Shown piece by piece: positions 26,856-34,952 of a stretch of 64,000 nt of DNA (its first letter is position 1; the number at the start of each line of letters is the position of its first letter). Both the position numbers and the translations under genes were made by a program. This stretch comes from Roseibacillus sp. (GTDB taxonomy: Bacteria; Verrucomicrobiota; Verrucomicrobiia; Verrucomicrobiales; Akkermansiaceae): contig JAPKFB010000004.1 of assembly GCA_028821775.1 (NCBI GenBank), positions 62,001-126,000 of the forward strand, read 5' to 3'. The notes under the pieces are model-generated. The model was not told the origin of the DNA. It did no database searches and was given only the letters and a program-made list of their open reading frames with translations.

Positions 26856-27422
26856 TCAGTAAGGCAGCTTGTTCACTTGTTGCACCTCGCTGACGCGGAT
26901 CTTGAGGGGCTGGAGAATCGCGGCCAGCGAATGTTCATCGAGCGCTCGCGGGGTCGAAAACAGAAGAGTGAGCCCAACGCCCGGATCGACGTAGGCGTCG
27001 CTGCATCCCTCAAGCTCTTCCAAGGCCACCCGGGCTTTCTCCGCGGTGGCCGCTCAAGTCACTCCCGCGACCTTCATGAAGAAGATCGCCTTTGGAGTTG
27101 GTCGGGCCACCAGTTCCAGGGAGACAAACTTCAGGCGTCGCTCGCCGAGGGCGTCGCGGAGCTTCTCTTCGCTCAAGACCTTGCCTTTTTCCATCACGAT
27201 CGTGGAGCGCATTCCGGAAACCACGATCTTCTTCACACCGTCTTGAATACTCAAAGCCTCCCGGGCCTTGGTGGCGGCACTTCATCCGCTCCCTTCCACC
27301 ATCAGGATGGTGAGACGGTTCCCTTCCTGGCGCGCGTCTTTGGAATCCTCGGCCGCTTGCAGGGTGACCATGGCCGCGAGGATCGTGCAGGCGATCTGGG
27401 CAGGAAAAAGGAGGAGGTTCAT
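26856..27422 (-). CDS. Secreted tandem HMA-like protein with two in-frame UGAs, candidate selenoprotein
   Basis: Read through TGAs at 27282 and 27054, the frame from the ATG at 27422 gives 188 residues. It opens with a signal peptide (MNLLLFPAQIACTILAAMVT), then two similar halves: LTILMVEGSG-U47-SAATKAREAL and IFFMKVAGVT-U123-AATAEKARVALEEL. These align with the metal-binding loop of heavy-metal-associated domains (G-x-T-C-x-x-C), with U at the first Cys and Ala or Thr at the second. Both halves share ..AAT..KAR.AL after the U. It ends QQVNKLPY with a TGA at 26856 that has no continuing frame of interest. A hairpin follows each internal UGA, the first with a CGGGA loop. A role in periplasmic metal or redox handling is inferred only. 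It is flanked by a secreted methyltransferase and the entericidin-like genes. Confidence 0.78.
27022..27051 (-). promoter_or_regulatory. Candidate SECIS hairpin for UGA 27054
   Basis: Two overlapping folds are possible: GGCCACC pairing perfectly with GGTGGCC (27024-27051, inner CGG:CCG pairs and a bulged G), or AAAGCC-CGGGU-GGCCTT at 27022-27038. The latter aligns codon by codon with the hairpin after UGA 27282, shifted by one codon. Confidence 0.5.
27252..27270 (-). promoter_or_regulatory. Candidate SECIS hairpin for UGA 27282
   Basis: Eleven nt after the UGA, CAAGGCC-CGGGA-GGCUUUG forms a 7-pair stem (one G-U pair) with a 5-nt loop CGGGA. The spacing, stem length and loop are the same as for the UGA at 29890, although the stem sequences differ. 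Confidence 0.6.
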
Positions 27423-27530
27423 TCGGGAGCGTTGCGGAAGATCTGCTGCCGATTGTTCAAGGATTGGGGAGTTCCAAACTGCAGGAAGGCGCTTTCACCG
27501 TCCACCGACCTTCGACGGTTCATGAAGCCG

Positions 27531-28310
27531 CTATGGCTTCACAAAGATCATGAAGTGTTGCCATGGCAGGAGCTCCGAATCAGTGCTCTTCCACTTCAGG
27601 CCGACGATCTCCATCTCTTTGCGCGACTGCTCCTTGGTCATCTTGTGGAGTGGTTTGATGGGCACCTTGGGATCCTCCGCGCGGTATTCCAGGAGGACGA
27701 TCCTTCCTCCTGGCTTGAGGGCCTTGAAGAGGGACTCCATCATTTCGCGAGGGTGAGAAAACTCGTGGTAGGCATCGACCATGAGGGCGGAGTCGATCGA
27801 CTCCGGCTTCAAGAGCGTGTCATCCACTTTGCCAAGATGCGCTTCGACATTGGTGAGCCCGAGCTTCTTCTCCTTGCTCTCCAGAAAGGCAATCATCTCG
27901 GGCTGAATGTCGACCGCCATGACTTTTCCCTTGGGGACGAGCGGGGCGAGGCGGAAAGTATAGTAGCCAGATCCCGCCCCGATGTCGGCGATGACGTCAG
28001 TGGGTTTCAGATTGAGCGCGGCGATGGCCTTGCTGGGAGCTTCCTCGTCCTCGCGGTTGGAACGCTCCAACCATCGGATGGCCTGGTGTCCCATCACGTA
28101 GGCGATTTCACGGCCCATGTAGTACTTCCCAGTGCCGTCAAAGGTCTTGCGCCCCTCGCGGTAGTGGCTCGGGTTCTTGGGCTTGGCATCCTTGTTGGCA
28201 GTCTCGGGCGCTCCCTCCCTCTGCGGTGCGGGTTTGTCCTTTGATTCGGTGTCGGCAAGCGCGCCGGAGCATAGTCCGGCGATCACGGAGAGAGTGAGCA
28301 AAGAGTTCAT
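27531..28310 (-). CDS. Exported class I SAM-dependent methyltransferase
   Basis: A 259-residue protein that begins with a signal peptide (MNSLLTLSVIAGLCSGALAD) and a charged linker. The Rossmann methyltransferase core has motif I DVIADIGAGSGYYTFRLAPL, then VMAVDIQPEMIAFLESKE (motif II acidic residue), ALMVDAYHEFSHP and LKPGGRIVLLEYR (motif III). The substrate is unknown. Export of a SAM enzyme is odd, because SAM is cytosolic; secreted relatives with the same FDGTGKYYMGREIAYVMGHQ prefix are known from PVC bacteria as far as I recall. It lies 9 bp from the 28320 gene and 108 bp from the HMA-like gene, inside the UGA-gene cluster. Confidence 0.85.
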   Translation of the reverse strand: MNSLLTLSVIAGLCSGALADTESKDKPAPQREGAPETANKDAKPKNPSHYREGRKTFDGTGKYYMGREIAYVMGHQAIRWLERSNREDEEAPSKAIAALNLKPTDVIADIGAGSGYYTFRLAPLVPKGKVMAVDIQPEMIAFLESKEKKLGLTNVEAHLGKVDDTLLKPESIDSALMVDAYHEFSHPREMMESLFKALKPGGRIVLLEYRAEDPKVPIKPLHKMTKEQSRKEMEIVGLKWKSTDSELLPWQHFMIFVKP

Positions 28311-28319
28311 GAGTTGTTC

Positions 28320-28742
28320 TTAGTCTACGGCGGGTCCGCCGTCACGCTTATCAAAGAGGACAAATCTTCTGCCGGTGCAGTCGGGGAAGAGCCGGAGGTC
28401 GTTCCTGGCCTTGAGCGCCTTGGCGGGCTTGAGATTCCAGGTCTGGAGATGGGTGAGGCAGGAGGGGGGGCCGGAGTGGCGCTCCCTGAAGAATCTGGTT
28501 ATCGTGGGGAGCTTCTCCTTCATGTCCTGGAGGTAGGAGTCGGCACCGGGATCCCAGCACGACTTCCCGGCATTGGGTTTGCAGGCTCGTGTGTCCCAGT
28601 CGCGAAAAACGATGATGGCCTCCTGGCTGCGTTCGTTCAGGGATCCCTTGTAGTTGATGGGCAGCCGGACAATTTCATCCCCGCGAATCTCCTGAGAAGA
28701 GGACATGAGAGTGGCTCCGAGGGCGAGGAAGAGTGCTTTCAT
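28320..28742 (-). CDS. Secreted hypothetical protein, cysteine-containing
   Basis: A 140-residue protein with a signal-like start MKALFLALGATLMSSSQEIR. The mature part has four cysteines (RACKPNAGKSCWDPG, PSCLTHLQTW, FPDCTGRRFVLFDKRD) that could form disulphides. No family is recognised. The phrase AIIVFRDWDTRACKPNAG followed by YLQDMKEKLPTITRFFRERH suggests a compact alpha/beta domain. It lies 9 bp upstream of the methyltransferase, so the two are probably co-transcribed, and 115 bp downstream of the UGA gene at 28858. Confidence 0.7.
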   Translation of the reverse strand: MKALFLALGATLMSSSQEIRGDEIVRLPINYKGSLNERSQEAIIVFRDWDTRACKPNAGKSCWDPGADSYLQDMKEKLPTITRFFRERHSGPPSCLTHLQTWNLKPAKALKARNDLRLFPDCTGRRFVLFDKRDGGPAVD

Positions 28743-28857
28743 GGGATTTGTTGGGAGCCTGGCACGCTATCAAACACGAAAAGAATCAAAGTCCACCCCT
28801 TGGGACGAGTGGCCAGGAGATCGTGGAGGTCTCCCGCGCTTCACCTGCGCTCTGCTC

Positions 28858-30123
28858 CTAATGCCGATCCGCTTCGTAGTAGCCTTTCTCCCAGCGGATG
28901 GCCTGAGGCGGAACGCAATTTTCGGCCTTCTGGGAATCGGCGAGGGTGAAAGCGACCGCGAAGGGAGTCTTTCCGGGGCGAGCTCCGCGCGTGTAGGTGC
29001 CTTCGCCCCAATGCTGACCGACCGCGACGAATTGGAATTCGCGTGCCCTTGTCTTGCTGATCGTGCGAAGGAATCCGCTGATCTCGCCGGTGTATCCGCG
29101 CTTGCCATCCTTGGTTTCGAGATGGAAGGCGCCGGTGATGCGAAGATTGGTGGAGTGGCGAGCACCCGCTGCCTTTGGTTGCATGGTCGCGCGCAAGATC
29201 AGCTTGCGAACCTCCTCGAGATTCCAGTGTGGCGGTTCCCCCCGGGTGTTGTCGACGAGGTGGAAGCGTGCGATGCGCATCGCGACGGCCCGCGGAACAG
29301 CCACCCCTTGGGGGTTTTTCAGGGCGAGGGCGGTAAGTTGTTCCAGTTCGGCCTCCTTCAACCAGAGATGATCGGTCGAGACCCCGAAGCCTGTGTGGCG
29401 GAACGATTTGTTGTTTGCCCCCGGCTCTCCGCAGGCTGCGTAGTTTCCCTTGCGGTCTCTTTCCAGGACGCGGCCGTGGACTTTCATCACGACGGTGTCC
29501 TGGGTGAGGGGGCGGGCATAGCGTTCGTCGAGGGCGCCCGGATTCAAGGTTGGAACCTTGAACGCGCCCGCCTTTCGTTCGCCGGCGGGGAGCGCTTCAT
29601 ACTTACGCAGGCTCTCGCGCAGCATGTTCAGAATACGTTGCGGGTCGCGGTTGTTGTTGAAGCCCAAGAGTGTTCCGGATGCGCTGAAGGCATAGCGTCC
29701 CTGTCGGGTGCCACCGCCTGCACCCTTGCGTGGTCCCTGGTCGGCCACCGAGCGGAAGAACTTGCCGAGCGCATCGTTCTGACGGCGTTGGTACCAATCA
29801 TCGGCGGCCACGATCACGAACTGTTCGCGCAAGATCTTCTGCACATCAGGTCTCCCAAAGACGAACTCCCGGTCCGCCACTCCGTTGTTTCAGGTGCAGC
29901 CCAGGGGGTGGCCATCCATCTCCCAGAGAAAGATGGGCTTGCCCTCCCTGGCCGCGCGCTCACGGGCTTTCCAGAGATCAATCTCCCAGCCCAGTTCCAA
30001 CCATCCGGAAGCCGACTTGCTCGGAGTGCAGAGCTCGCGAAGTTGATCAAGCTGCAAGGGCATAATTTTTGAGGAACTCGTGGCGAGAGGCAACAGCGCC
30101 AGTAAACTCAGAAGGATCTTCAT
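28858..30123 (-). CDS. Secreted protein with CxU (GCT-UGA) motif, candidate selenoprotein
   Basis: Read through the TGA at 29890-29892, the frame from the ATG at 30123 gives 421 residues. It has a signal peptide MKILLSLLALLPLATSSS, then WKARERAAREGKPIFLWEMD and GHPLGCT-U78-NNGVADREF followed by VQKILREQFVIVAADDWYQR. The EGKPI.L......C.....D..V...L...FV.V pattern is that of thioredoxin-fold proteins with the redox motif after the first strand; here it is C76-T-U78. The remaining ~300 residues are unfamiliar (KGAGGGTRQGRYAFSASGTL, a HWGEGTYT segment). The hairpin after the UGA has the same geometry and loop as at 27282. It is the first gene of the minus-strand cluster that includes the double-UGA gene. 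Confidence 0.75.
29860..29878 (-). promoter_or_regulatory. Candidate SECIS hairpin for UGA 29890
   Basis: Eleven nt after the UGA, GGCGGAC-CGGGA-GUUCGUC forms a 7-pair stem with two G-U pairs and loop CGGGA. Position, stem length and loop are identical to the hairpin after UGA 27282 in an unrelated coding context. Confidence 0.6.
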
Positions 30124-30354
30124 TCCTTGTAATACCGTAAGGAAGGGGAGGTCTGTCAGGAATGAAGAGTTCTCTTTGGGAGAACGGTGGGGCCTCTGGA
30201 AGAATCGCCGGGGGCCGTCCAGCGCAGGACTTAACGCGGCCTTAACAATTTCCCCGCTTCTTTCGATTGCTGGACCGACGGAGATCTTTTAGAGGAGGAG
30301 CAACTTGGGGTTCTGCAGGGGGTTCCATTCTGCGGCCTCCCTTCCGCTCCTGAC

Positions 30355-32799
30355 ATGATGAACTCTCGAATACTCCCTCCCTGTCTCGCTCTCCTACTTT
30401 GTTGGCCGGTTCTGTCTGCCCAGGATCAACCTCCGGGACCGCCGCCGGGTGGTGATCGTCAGGGTCCGGGGGGCCCTCCTCCGCGCGGACCGGAGGGAGC
30501 ACCTCGGGATGGTCAAGGTCCAGGCGGCCGCCGGGGGCCCGAGGGATTGCTGAGGATATTGCCGGTCGTGATTGCTCTCGATTTGGACCAGGATGGGATC
30601 CTGGTTGCGAAAGAGATGGAGGTCGCCACGGATGCGCTCCGCAAGCTGGACGAGAACAGGGATGGCAAGCTCAGCGGCGAAGAAATCATTCCTCCTCCGC
30701 CCGAAAACCGCCCTCCTCGGCGCGGTCCCGGCTTTATGATGATTCCGGTCATGGCGGCCCTTGATCGGGATGGCGATGGGGAGATCTCGGGTGAGGAGTT
30801 GAAGAAGGCCACGAACTCACTCCAGCGCCTCGACAAGAATCGTGACGGGAAGGTCGAGACCAGTGAGATGGTTCCCCCACGGCCTCCGGGCGGTCGCGGT
30901 CGCGGTCCCGGGGGGCGCGCTCCGATCGATCCCAATATGAAACGGCAGTCTCCCGAGGAAGTGAAAATCGAGAACGGAACGGCCACCATTCCAGATCGCG
31001 CAACCTTTCAAAAGCTGAGTTATCAGGGGGCGGAAGTGCTCATCGACACTCATCTCGCAGGCAACCAGTTCGTGAAGTTTCAGATCGAGGGCGCAAGCAC
31101 AGGAAAACCGGAGATCTATTTCATCAACACCAAGACCCACCGGGCGCACATGATGTTCATGTCGACGGTGGGAATTCAGCGTAGTCGGGGTCCTGGGGGG
31201 TCGATGCGCGGGGTGCTGGTCTACCGGCCGCTCGCCATCAGTCCCGATGGCAAACCGGGTCTCTACACCTTCGAGTTCGAGCCCCATGATCGCTATCCCT
31301 TCGCCGAGATCAAACTGGCCTACGAAACGCTTATTTCCAAGAGCGAGGAACTGAAGGGGAAACTCGGCTACTATCCCATGCCGGCCGCCTTGTCGCGTTA
31401 CAAGGAAGAGAAAGAGCTCTACGACGCCGCGAACTTCCGCGTTTATCTCGACGAACACCTTCTGGCCGACATTGGCTTTCTTCCTCTCAACCTCGGGGAG
31501 AGCTTCGGTCGCCTGCGCTTGATGAAACTCGATGAGCATCCGACCTCGCGCGACATCGTGCTCTATAAGTCGTTGCCCAACGAGATGCCGCGCACGGCGG
31601 GAATCATCACCGCGGTGCGCCAGACTCCGCTCTCGCACGTCAACTTGCGGGCGATCCAGGACAAGGTGCCCAACGCCTTCATCACAAAGGCCGCCGAGCA
31701 GGAGGCCATCTCGAAGCTGATCGGGAAATATGTCTCCTACAAAGTGGAAGCGAGCGGCTACACGATCCGCGAGGCGACCGACGAAGAGGTCGAGTCCCAT
31801 TTTGCCAAACTCCGCCCCGCCGAGATGCAGACGCCGAAGCGCGACCTGTCGGTGAAGAAGATTCGCGCGCTCAAGGAGGTGGGATTCGAGGACTCCGTCA
31901 GCATGGGAGTGAAGGCTGCCAACCTGGCGACGATGGGGTCCTTCGAGCTCACTGCAGGGATGGTTCCGGACGGCTTTGCGGTGCCCTTTCACTATTACGA
32001 CGCCTTTATGAAGCATAACCGCTTTTACGAGCAGGCGGCTGCAATCGTGGAAGACAAGACGTTGAAGAAGGATTCCGACAAGCTGCGCAAGGCCTTGAAA
32101 AATTTCCGCAAGCTCATCGAAGAAGGCGACATGCCGGACTGGACCATGAGCGAGCTCAGTGCGGTGCAGGAATCCTTCCCAAAAGGAACCGGGCTGCGAT
32201 GCCGGTCGAGCACCAACAATGAAGATCTGCCCGGTTTCAGCGGGGCCGGGCTCTACGATTCCTGTACTCATCGCGCAGACGAAGGGCACCTCGCAAAGTC
32301 GATCAAGCAGGTTTTTGCCAGTCTTTGGAACTTCCGCGCGGTCGAAGAGCGCAATTTCTATCGCATCGATCACATGACCACGGCAATGGGCGTGCTCCTC
32401 CATCCCAATTTCGATGATGAGCTGGCGAACGGGGTGGCGGTCTCGGACGACATTCTTTATCAGACCAGCGGCAACTACTACGTGAATATCCAAGTCGGAG
32501 AGGATCTCGTGACCAACCCGGAAGAAGAGTCCGTGCCAGAGGAACTTCTTCTGGACTGGTTCGATGCCGGGGAAGCCAAGCTCATGCGCAGGTCCAATCG
32601 CACGGACAAGGAGCAGATTCTCTCCAGGGAACATCTCGAAGAACTTCGCAAGAGTCTCGGAATCATCCACAACCGGTTCGCCAAGCTCTACGGGCATAGT
32701 TATGTGGACGATCACTTCGCGATGGAAATCGAATTCAAGGTAGACAAGGACGGCAAGCTCTCGATCAAGCAGGCTCGTCCTTGGATCTACGCGAAGTAA
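30355..32799 (+). CDS. Secreted EF-hand protein fused to a PEP/pyruvate dikinase-like module
   Basis: An 814-residue protein with signal peptide MMNSRILPPCLALLLCWPVL and a Pro/Gly/Arg-rich linker. Four EF-hand loops follow: DLDQDGILVAKEM, DENRDGKLSGEE, DRDGDGEISGEEL and DKNRDGKVETSEM. After a beta domain comes MPRTAGIITAVRQTPLSHVN LRA, resembling the phospho-His swivel of PEP synthase/PPDK, then SMGVKAANLATM..VPDGFAVPF and RCRSSTNNEDLPGFSGAGLY, which match the ATP-binding domain of PPDK/PEP synthase (RSSATAEDLPGASFAG). The C-terminal ATP-grasp ends with EIEFKVDKDGKLSIKQARPW. The swivel precedes the ATP domain, the reverse of PPDK. The exported location of an ATP-dependent module is unexplained. 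Confidence 0.85.
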   Translation: MMNSRILPPCLALLLCWPVLSAQDQPPGPPPGGDRQGPGGPPPRGPEGAPRDGQGPGGRRGPEGLLRILPVVIALDLDQDGILVAKEMEVATDALRKLDENRDGKLSGEEIIPPPPENRPPRRGPGFMMIPVMAALDRDGDGEISGEELKKATNSLQRLDKNRDGKVETSEMVPPRPPGGRGRGPGGRAPIDPNMKRQSPEEVKIENGTATIPDRATFQKLSYQGAEVLIDTHLAGNQFVKFQIEGASTGKPEIYFINTKTHRAHMMFMSTVGIQRSRGPGGSMRGVLVYRPLAISPDGKPGLYTFEFEPHDRYPFAEIKLAYETLISKSEELKGKLGYYPMPAALSRYKEEKELYDAANFRVYLDEHLLADIGFLPLNLGESFGRLRLMKLDEHPTSRDIVLYKSLPNEMPRTAGIITAVRQTPLSHVNLRAIQDKVPNAFITKAAEQEAISKLIGKYVSYKVEASGYTIREATDEEVESHFAKLRPAEMQTPKRDLSVKKIRALKEVGFEDSVSMGVKAANLATMGSFELTAGMVPDGFAVPFHYYDAFMKHNRFYEQAAAIVEDKTLKKDSDKLRKALKNFRKLIEEGDMPDWTMSELSAVQESFPKGTGLRCRSSTNNEDLPGFSGAGLYDSCTHRADEGHLAKSIKQVFASLWNFRAVEERNFYRIDHMTTAMGVLLHPNFDDELANGVAVSDDILYQTSGNYYVNIQVGEDLVTNPEEESVPEELLLDWFDAGEAKLMRRSNRTDKEQILSREHLEELRKSLGIIHNRFAKLYGHSYVDDHFAMEIEFKVDKDGKLSIKQARPWIYAK

Positions 32800-33022
32800 G
32801 TGGAGATCGACCAAAGGACGGAGTTCAGCGGTTGGCACCCTTCGAGAGGGCCGGCACGGCAGCGGCCAAAGGTTGCCTGCGGGCTCTCCTGCGGAGGCGA
32901 GGGGATGGATACTCTTGGCAATTCCCCGCGCGTTCTTTGCGAGGGACGGCAAGATCCCCCGTCTGCGTTGAAGCATCGATCTCTCGTCCTTGATCTCTGG
33001 TTAGGATAGTCGAGTATCCGGG

Positions 33023-33964
33023 ATGCGACAGTATCTTGGAGTGTTCGTCGGGGTCATGCTCGGTATAGTGGGGGCGGTGCTCTTTGGGCAGAGTAAGCCG
33101 CCTCCGGCGGGTTCGGTCGCGGAGGAAGTGGAGGAGGTGGAGCGCTTGTTGCGCGGAGCTCAACGTGAGATTCGCGAATTGAGGGCCGATGGGATGCGAG
33201 CGAGGAAGCGGCACCGCTCGCAAGGAGCGCAGATTATCCTGAACGACATCCGCTCAGGGAAGGGAGCGAGTCTTGATGACGTTTTCGGGATCACCAAGCC
33301 GTTCCTCATCGACATGTCTCCGCTCATCAATCGCATTCGAGTGAAGGAGGAGAAGGAGCACTTCGATGGGGTCGCGGGCCGCTATGGCCGCAAGTATGAT
33401 CTGACGGATCGGCAACAGGCTGGGCTGCGGGAGTGGCTCGATCAGCGCGCCGAAGAAAATGCGACCGACTTTGTCAAGGTGCTCACCAATCCTCAGGCCT
33501 CCTTCCTGGATTTGATAGAGGCGGGACAAGATGCGGAACGGAATATCGAGGGCATCGACGGATTCATGGAGAGTCAATTGCGTGGTCAGGCCCTGGCGGA
33601 CTTCAAACAGGATCGCATGATGGAGCGGATCGAAAGTGTGGAGCACGAAGCCAACGGGCTCCTGCACCGTCTGGACAACCTGGTGGAGTTGGATGCCGAG
33701 CAGGAAGACCAACTCTTTTATATGATGGCGCGGGGCTCCCAGCAGTATGTCCCCGCGTTGGAGATCGAGGGCATGACGGGCAGCCGGATCCCGATGGATA
33801 CCGCACAGCGCAATCGGGAAATTCGCACTGTGTTGCGGCCCGAGCAGATCGAGGTCGTTGACGCAAATCGGCGCCAGAGGCGAGAGGATGCGGAGCGCGA
33901 GATGGGGGAGATCGGACTGCGCCTGCCGGATAACTGGGACGAACTTGCACTTGATGACTGGTAA
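33023..33964 (+). CDS. Membrane-anchored helical/coiled-coil protein
   Basis: A 313-residue protein with one N-terminal membrane segment (YLGVFVGVMLGIVGAVLFGQ) and then mostly charged helices, including a coiled-coil-like stretch EEVEEVERLLRGAQREIREL. No recognised domain. The repeated acidic/aromatic blocks (DLTDRQQAGLREWLDQRAEE, LDAEQEDQLFYMMARGSQQY) suggest a helical-bundle periplasmic domain of the LTXXQ/zinc-resistance-sensor kind seen in PVC genomes, but this is only a resemblance. Its stop lies inside the start of the ABC ATPase gene (11-bp overlap), so it is the first gene of a three-gene operon with an exporter. Confidence 0.8.
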   Translation: MRQYLGVFVGVMLGIVGAVLFGQSKPPPAGSVAEEVEEVERLLRGAQREIRELRADGMRARKRHRSQGAQIILNDIRSGKGASLDDVFGITKPFLIDMSPLINRIRVKEEKEHFDGVAGRYGRKYDLTDRQQAGLREWLDQRAEENATDFVKVLTNPQASFLDLIEAGQDAERNIEGIDGFMESQLRGQALADFKQDRMMERIESVEHEANGLLHRLDNLVELDAEQEDQLFYMMARGSQQYVPALEIEGMTGSRIPMDTAQRNREIRTVLRPEQIEVVDANRRQRREDAEREMGEIGLRLPDNWDELALDDW

Positions 33965-34952
33965 GGCGGGACCGCAGGGAGCCGCCATCGAGATCCGTGA
34001 CCTTCGGGTGGACTACGGAGACTTTGTGGCGGTCAGTGACATCAGCCTCTCCGTTCCCTTCGGTGAGGTCTACGGATTGGTGGGGCCCAACGGGGCGGGG
34101 AAGACGAGCACCTTCAAGGTTCTCGCAACCCTGATGGAACCGACCTACGGGGAGGTGTCCCTGGCGGGCATCGATGCCTTGGAAAACAAGGAAGAGGTGC
34201 GCTGCATCCTGGGCTACATGCCTGACTTGGCGCCGGTCCCTTCGGATTTGAAGGCCTGGGAATTCCTGGAGTTTTATGCCGACGCCTACGCCCTCGGTTC
34301 GTCCAAGGAGCGCAGTGAGCGCGTTGCCGAATGCCTGGAGATTGTCTCCCTCAGCGGGGAGCACAACTCTTGGTGCAATCAACTTTCCCGTGGGCAGACC
34401 CAACGCCTGGTGCTGGCCAAGACCCTGCTTCACCGCCCCCAGGTCATGATCCTGGACGAACCCGCGAGCGGACTTGATCCCCTCTCGCGGCGGGAGTTGC
34501 GTCACAGCCTGCAGGCGATTGCCCGGGAGGGGGCCTCGGTGCTGGTGAGTTCGCACATTCTCAGTGAGCTCGCGGAGATGTGTTCGTCGCTCTGCGTGAT
34601 GAATCAGGGAAAAATCATGGCAGCGGGCACGGCTACGGAAGTTCGGCGGGAATTGGGACGATCGGAGCGTAAGCTTGCGATTGTTGTGCTCGATCGCCAC
34701 GAAGAAACGGCCTCTTGGCTGGAGGGGGAGGAGGGTGTGCTGGAGGTTGCGGAGTTCAAAAGCAACGGGCAGCAGATCATCGTGTCGTTTGCGGGTGATG
34801 ATACGCAGCAAGCGGCTTTGCTGACCGGACTGGTCCAACAAGGGATTGCCGTGAAGGCCTTCGAGGAAACGAGTTCCTCGTTCGAAGAAATCCTGGTGGG
34901 AATCGCAGAGGACAATCGGAAGCCAGGGGAGGGAGCAACTCGTGTCCACTGA
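33954..34952 (+). CDS. ABC transporter ATP-binding protein
   Basis: A 332-residue ATPase from the ATG at 33954 (MTGKAGPQGAAIEIRDLRVD). Walker A GLVGPNGAGKTSTFKVLATL, signature NQLSRGQTQRLVLAKTLLH (an R replaces the usual second G of LSGGQ), Walker B VMILDEPASGLDP, and H-loop VLVSSHILSELAEM. The extra C-terminal domain is common in ABC-2 exporters such as those of the NatA/CcmA type. It overlaps the upstream anchored protein by 11 bp and the permease by 11 bp, so the three are translationally coupled. The exported substrate is unknown. Confidence 0.92.
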   Translation: MTGKAGPQGAAIEIRDLRVDYGDFVAVSDISLSVPFGEVYGLVGPNGAGKTSTFKVLATLMEPTYGEVSLAGIDALENKEEVRCILGYMPDLAPVPSDLKAWEFLEFYADAYALGSSKERSERVAECLEIVSLSGEHNSWCNQLSRGQTQRLVLAKTLLHRPQVMILDEPASGLDPLSRRELRHSLQAIAREGASVLVSSHILSELAEMCSSLCVMNQGKIMAAGTATEVRRELGRSERKLAIVVLDRHEETASWLEGEEGVLEVAEFKSNGQQIIVSFAGDDTQQAALLTGLVQQGIAVKAFEETSSSFEEILVGIAEDNRKPGEGATRVH

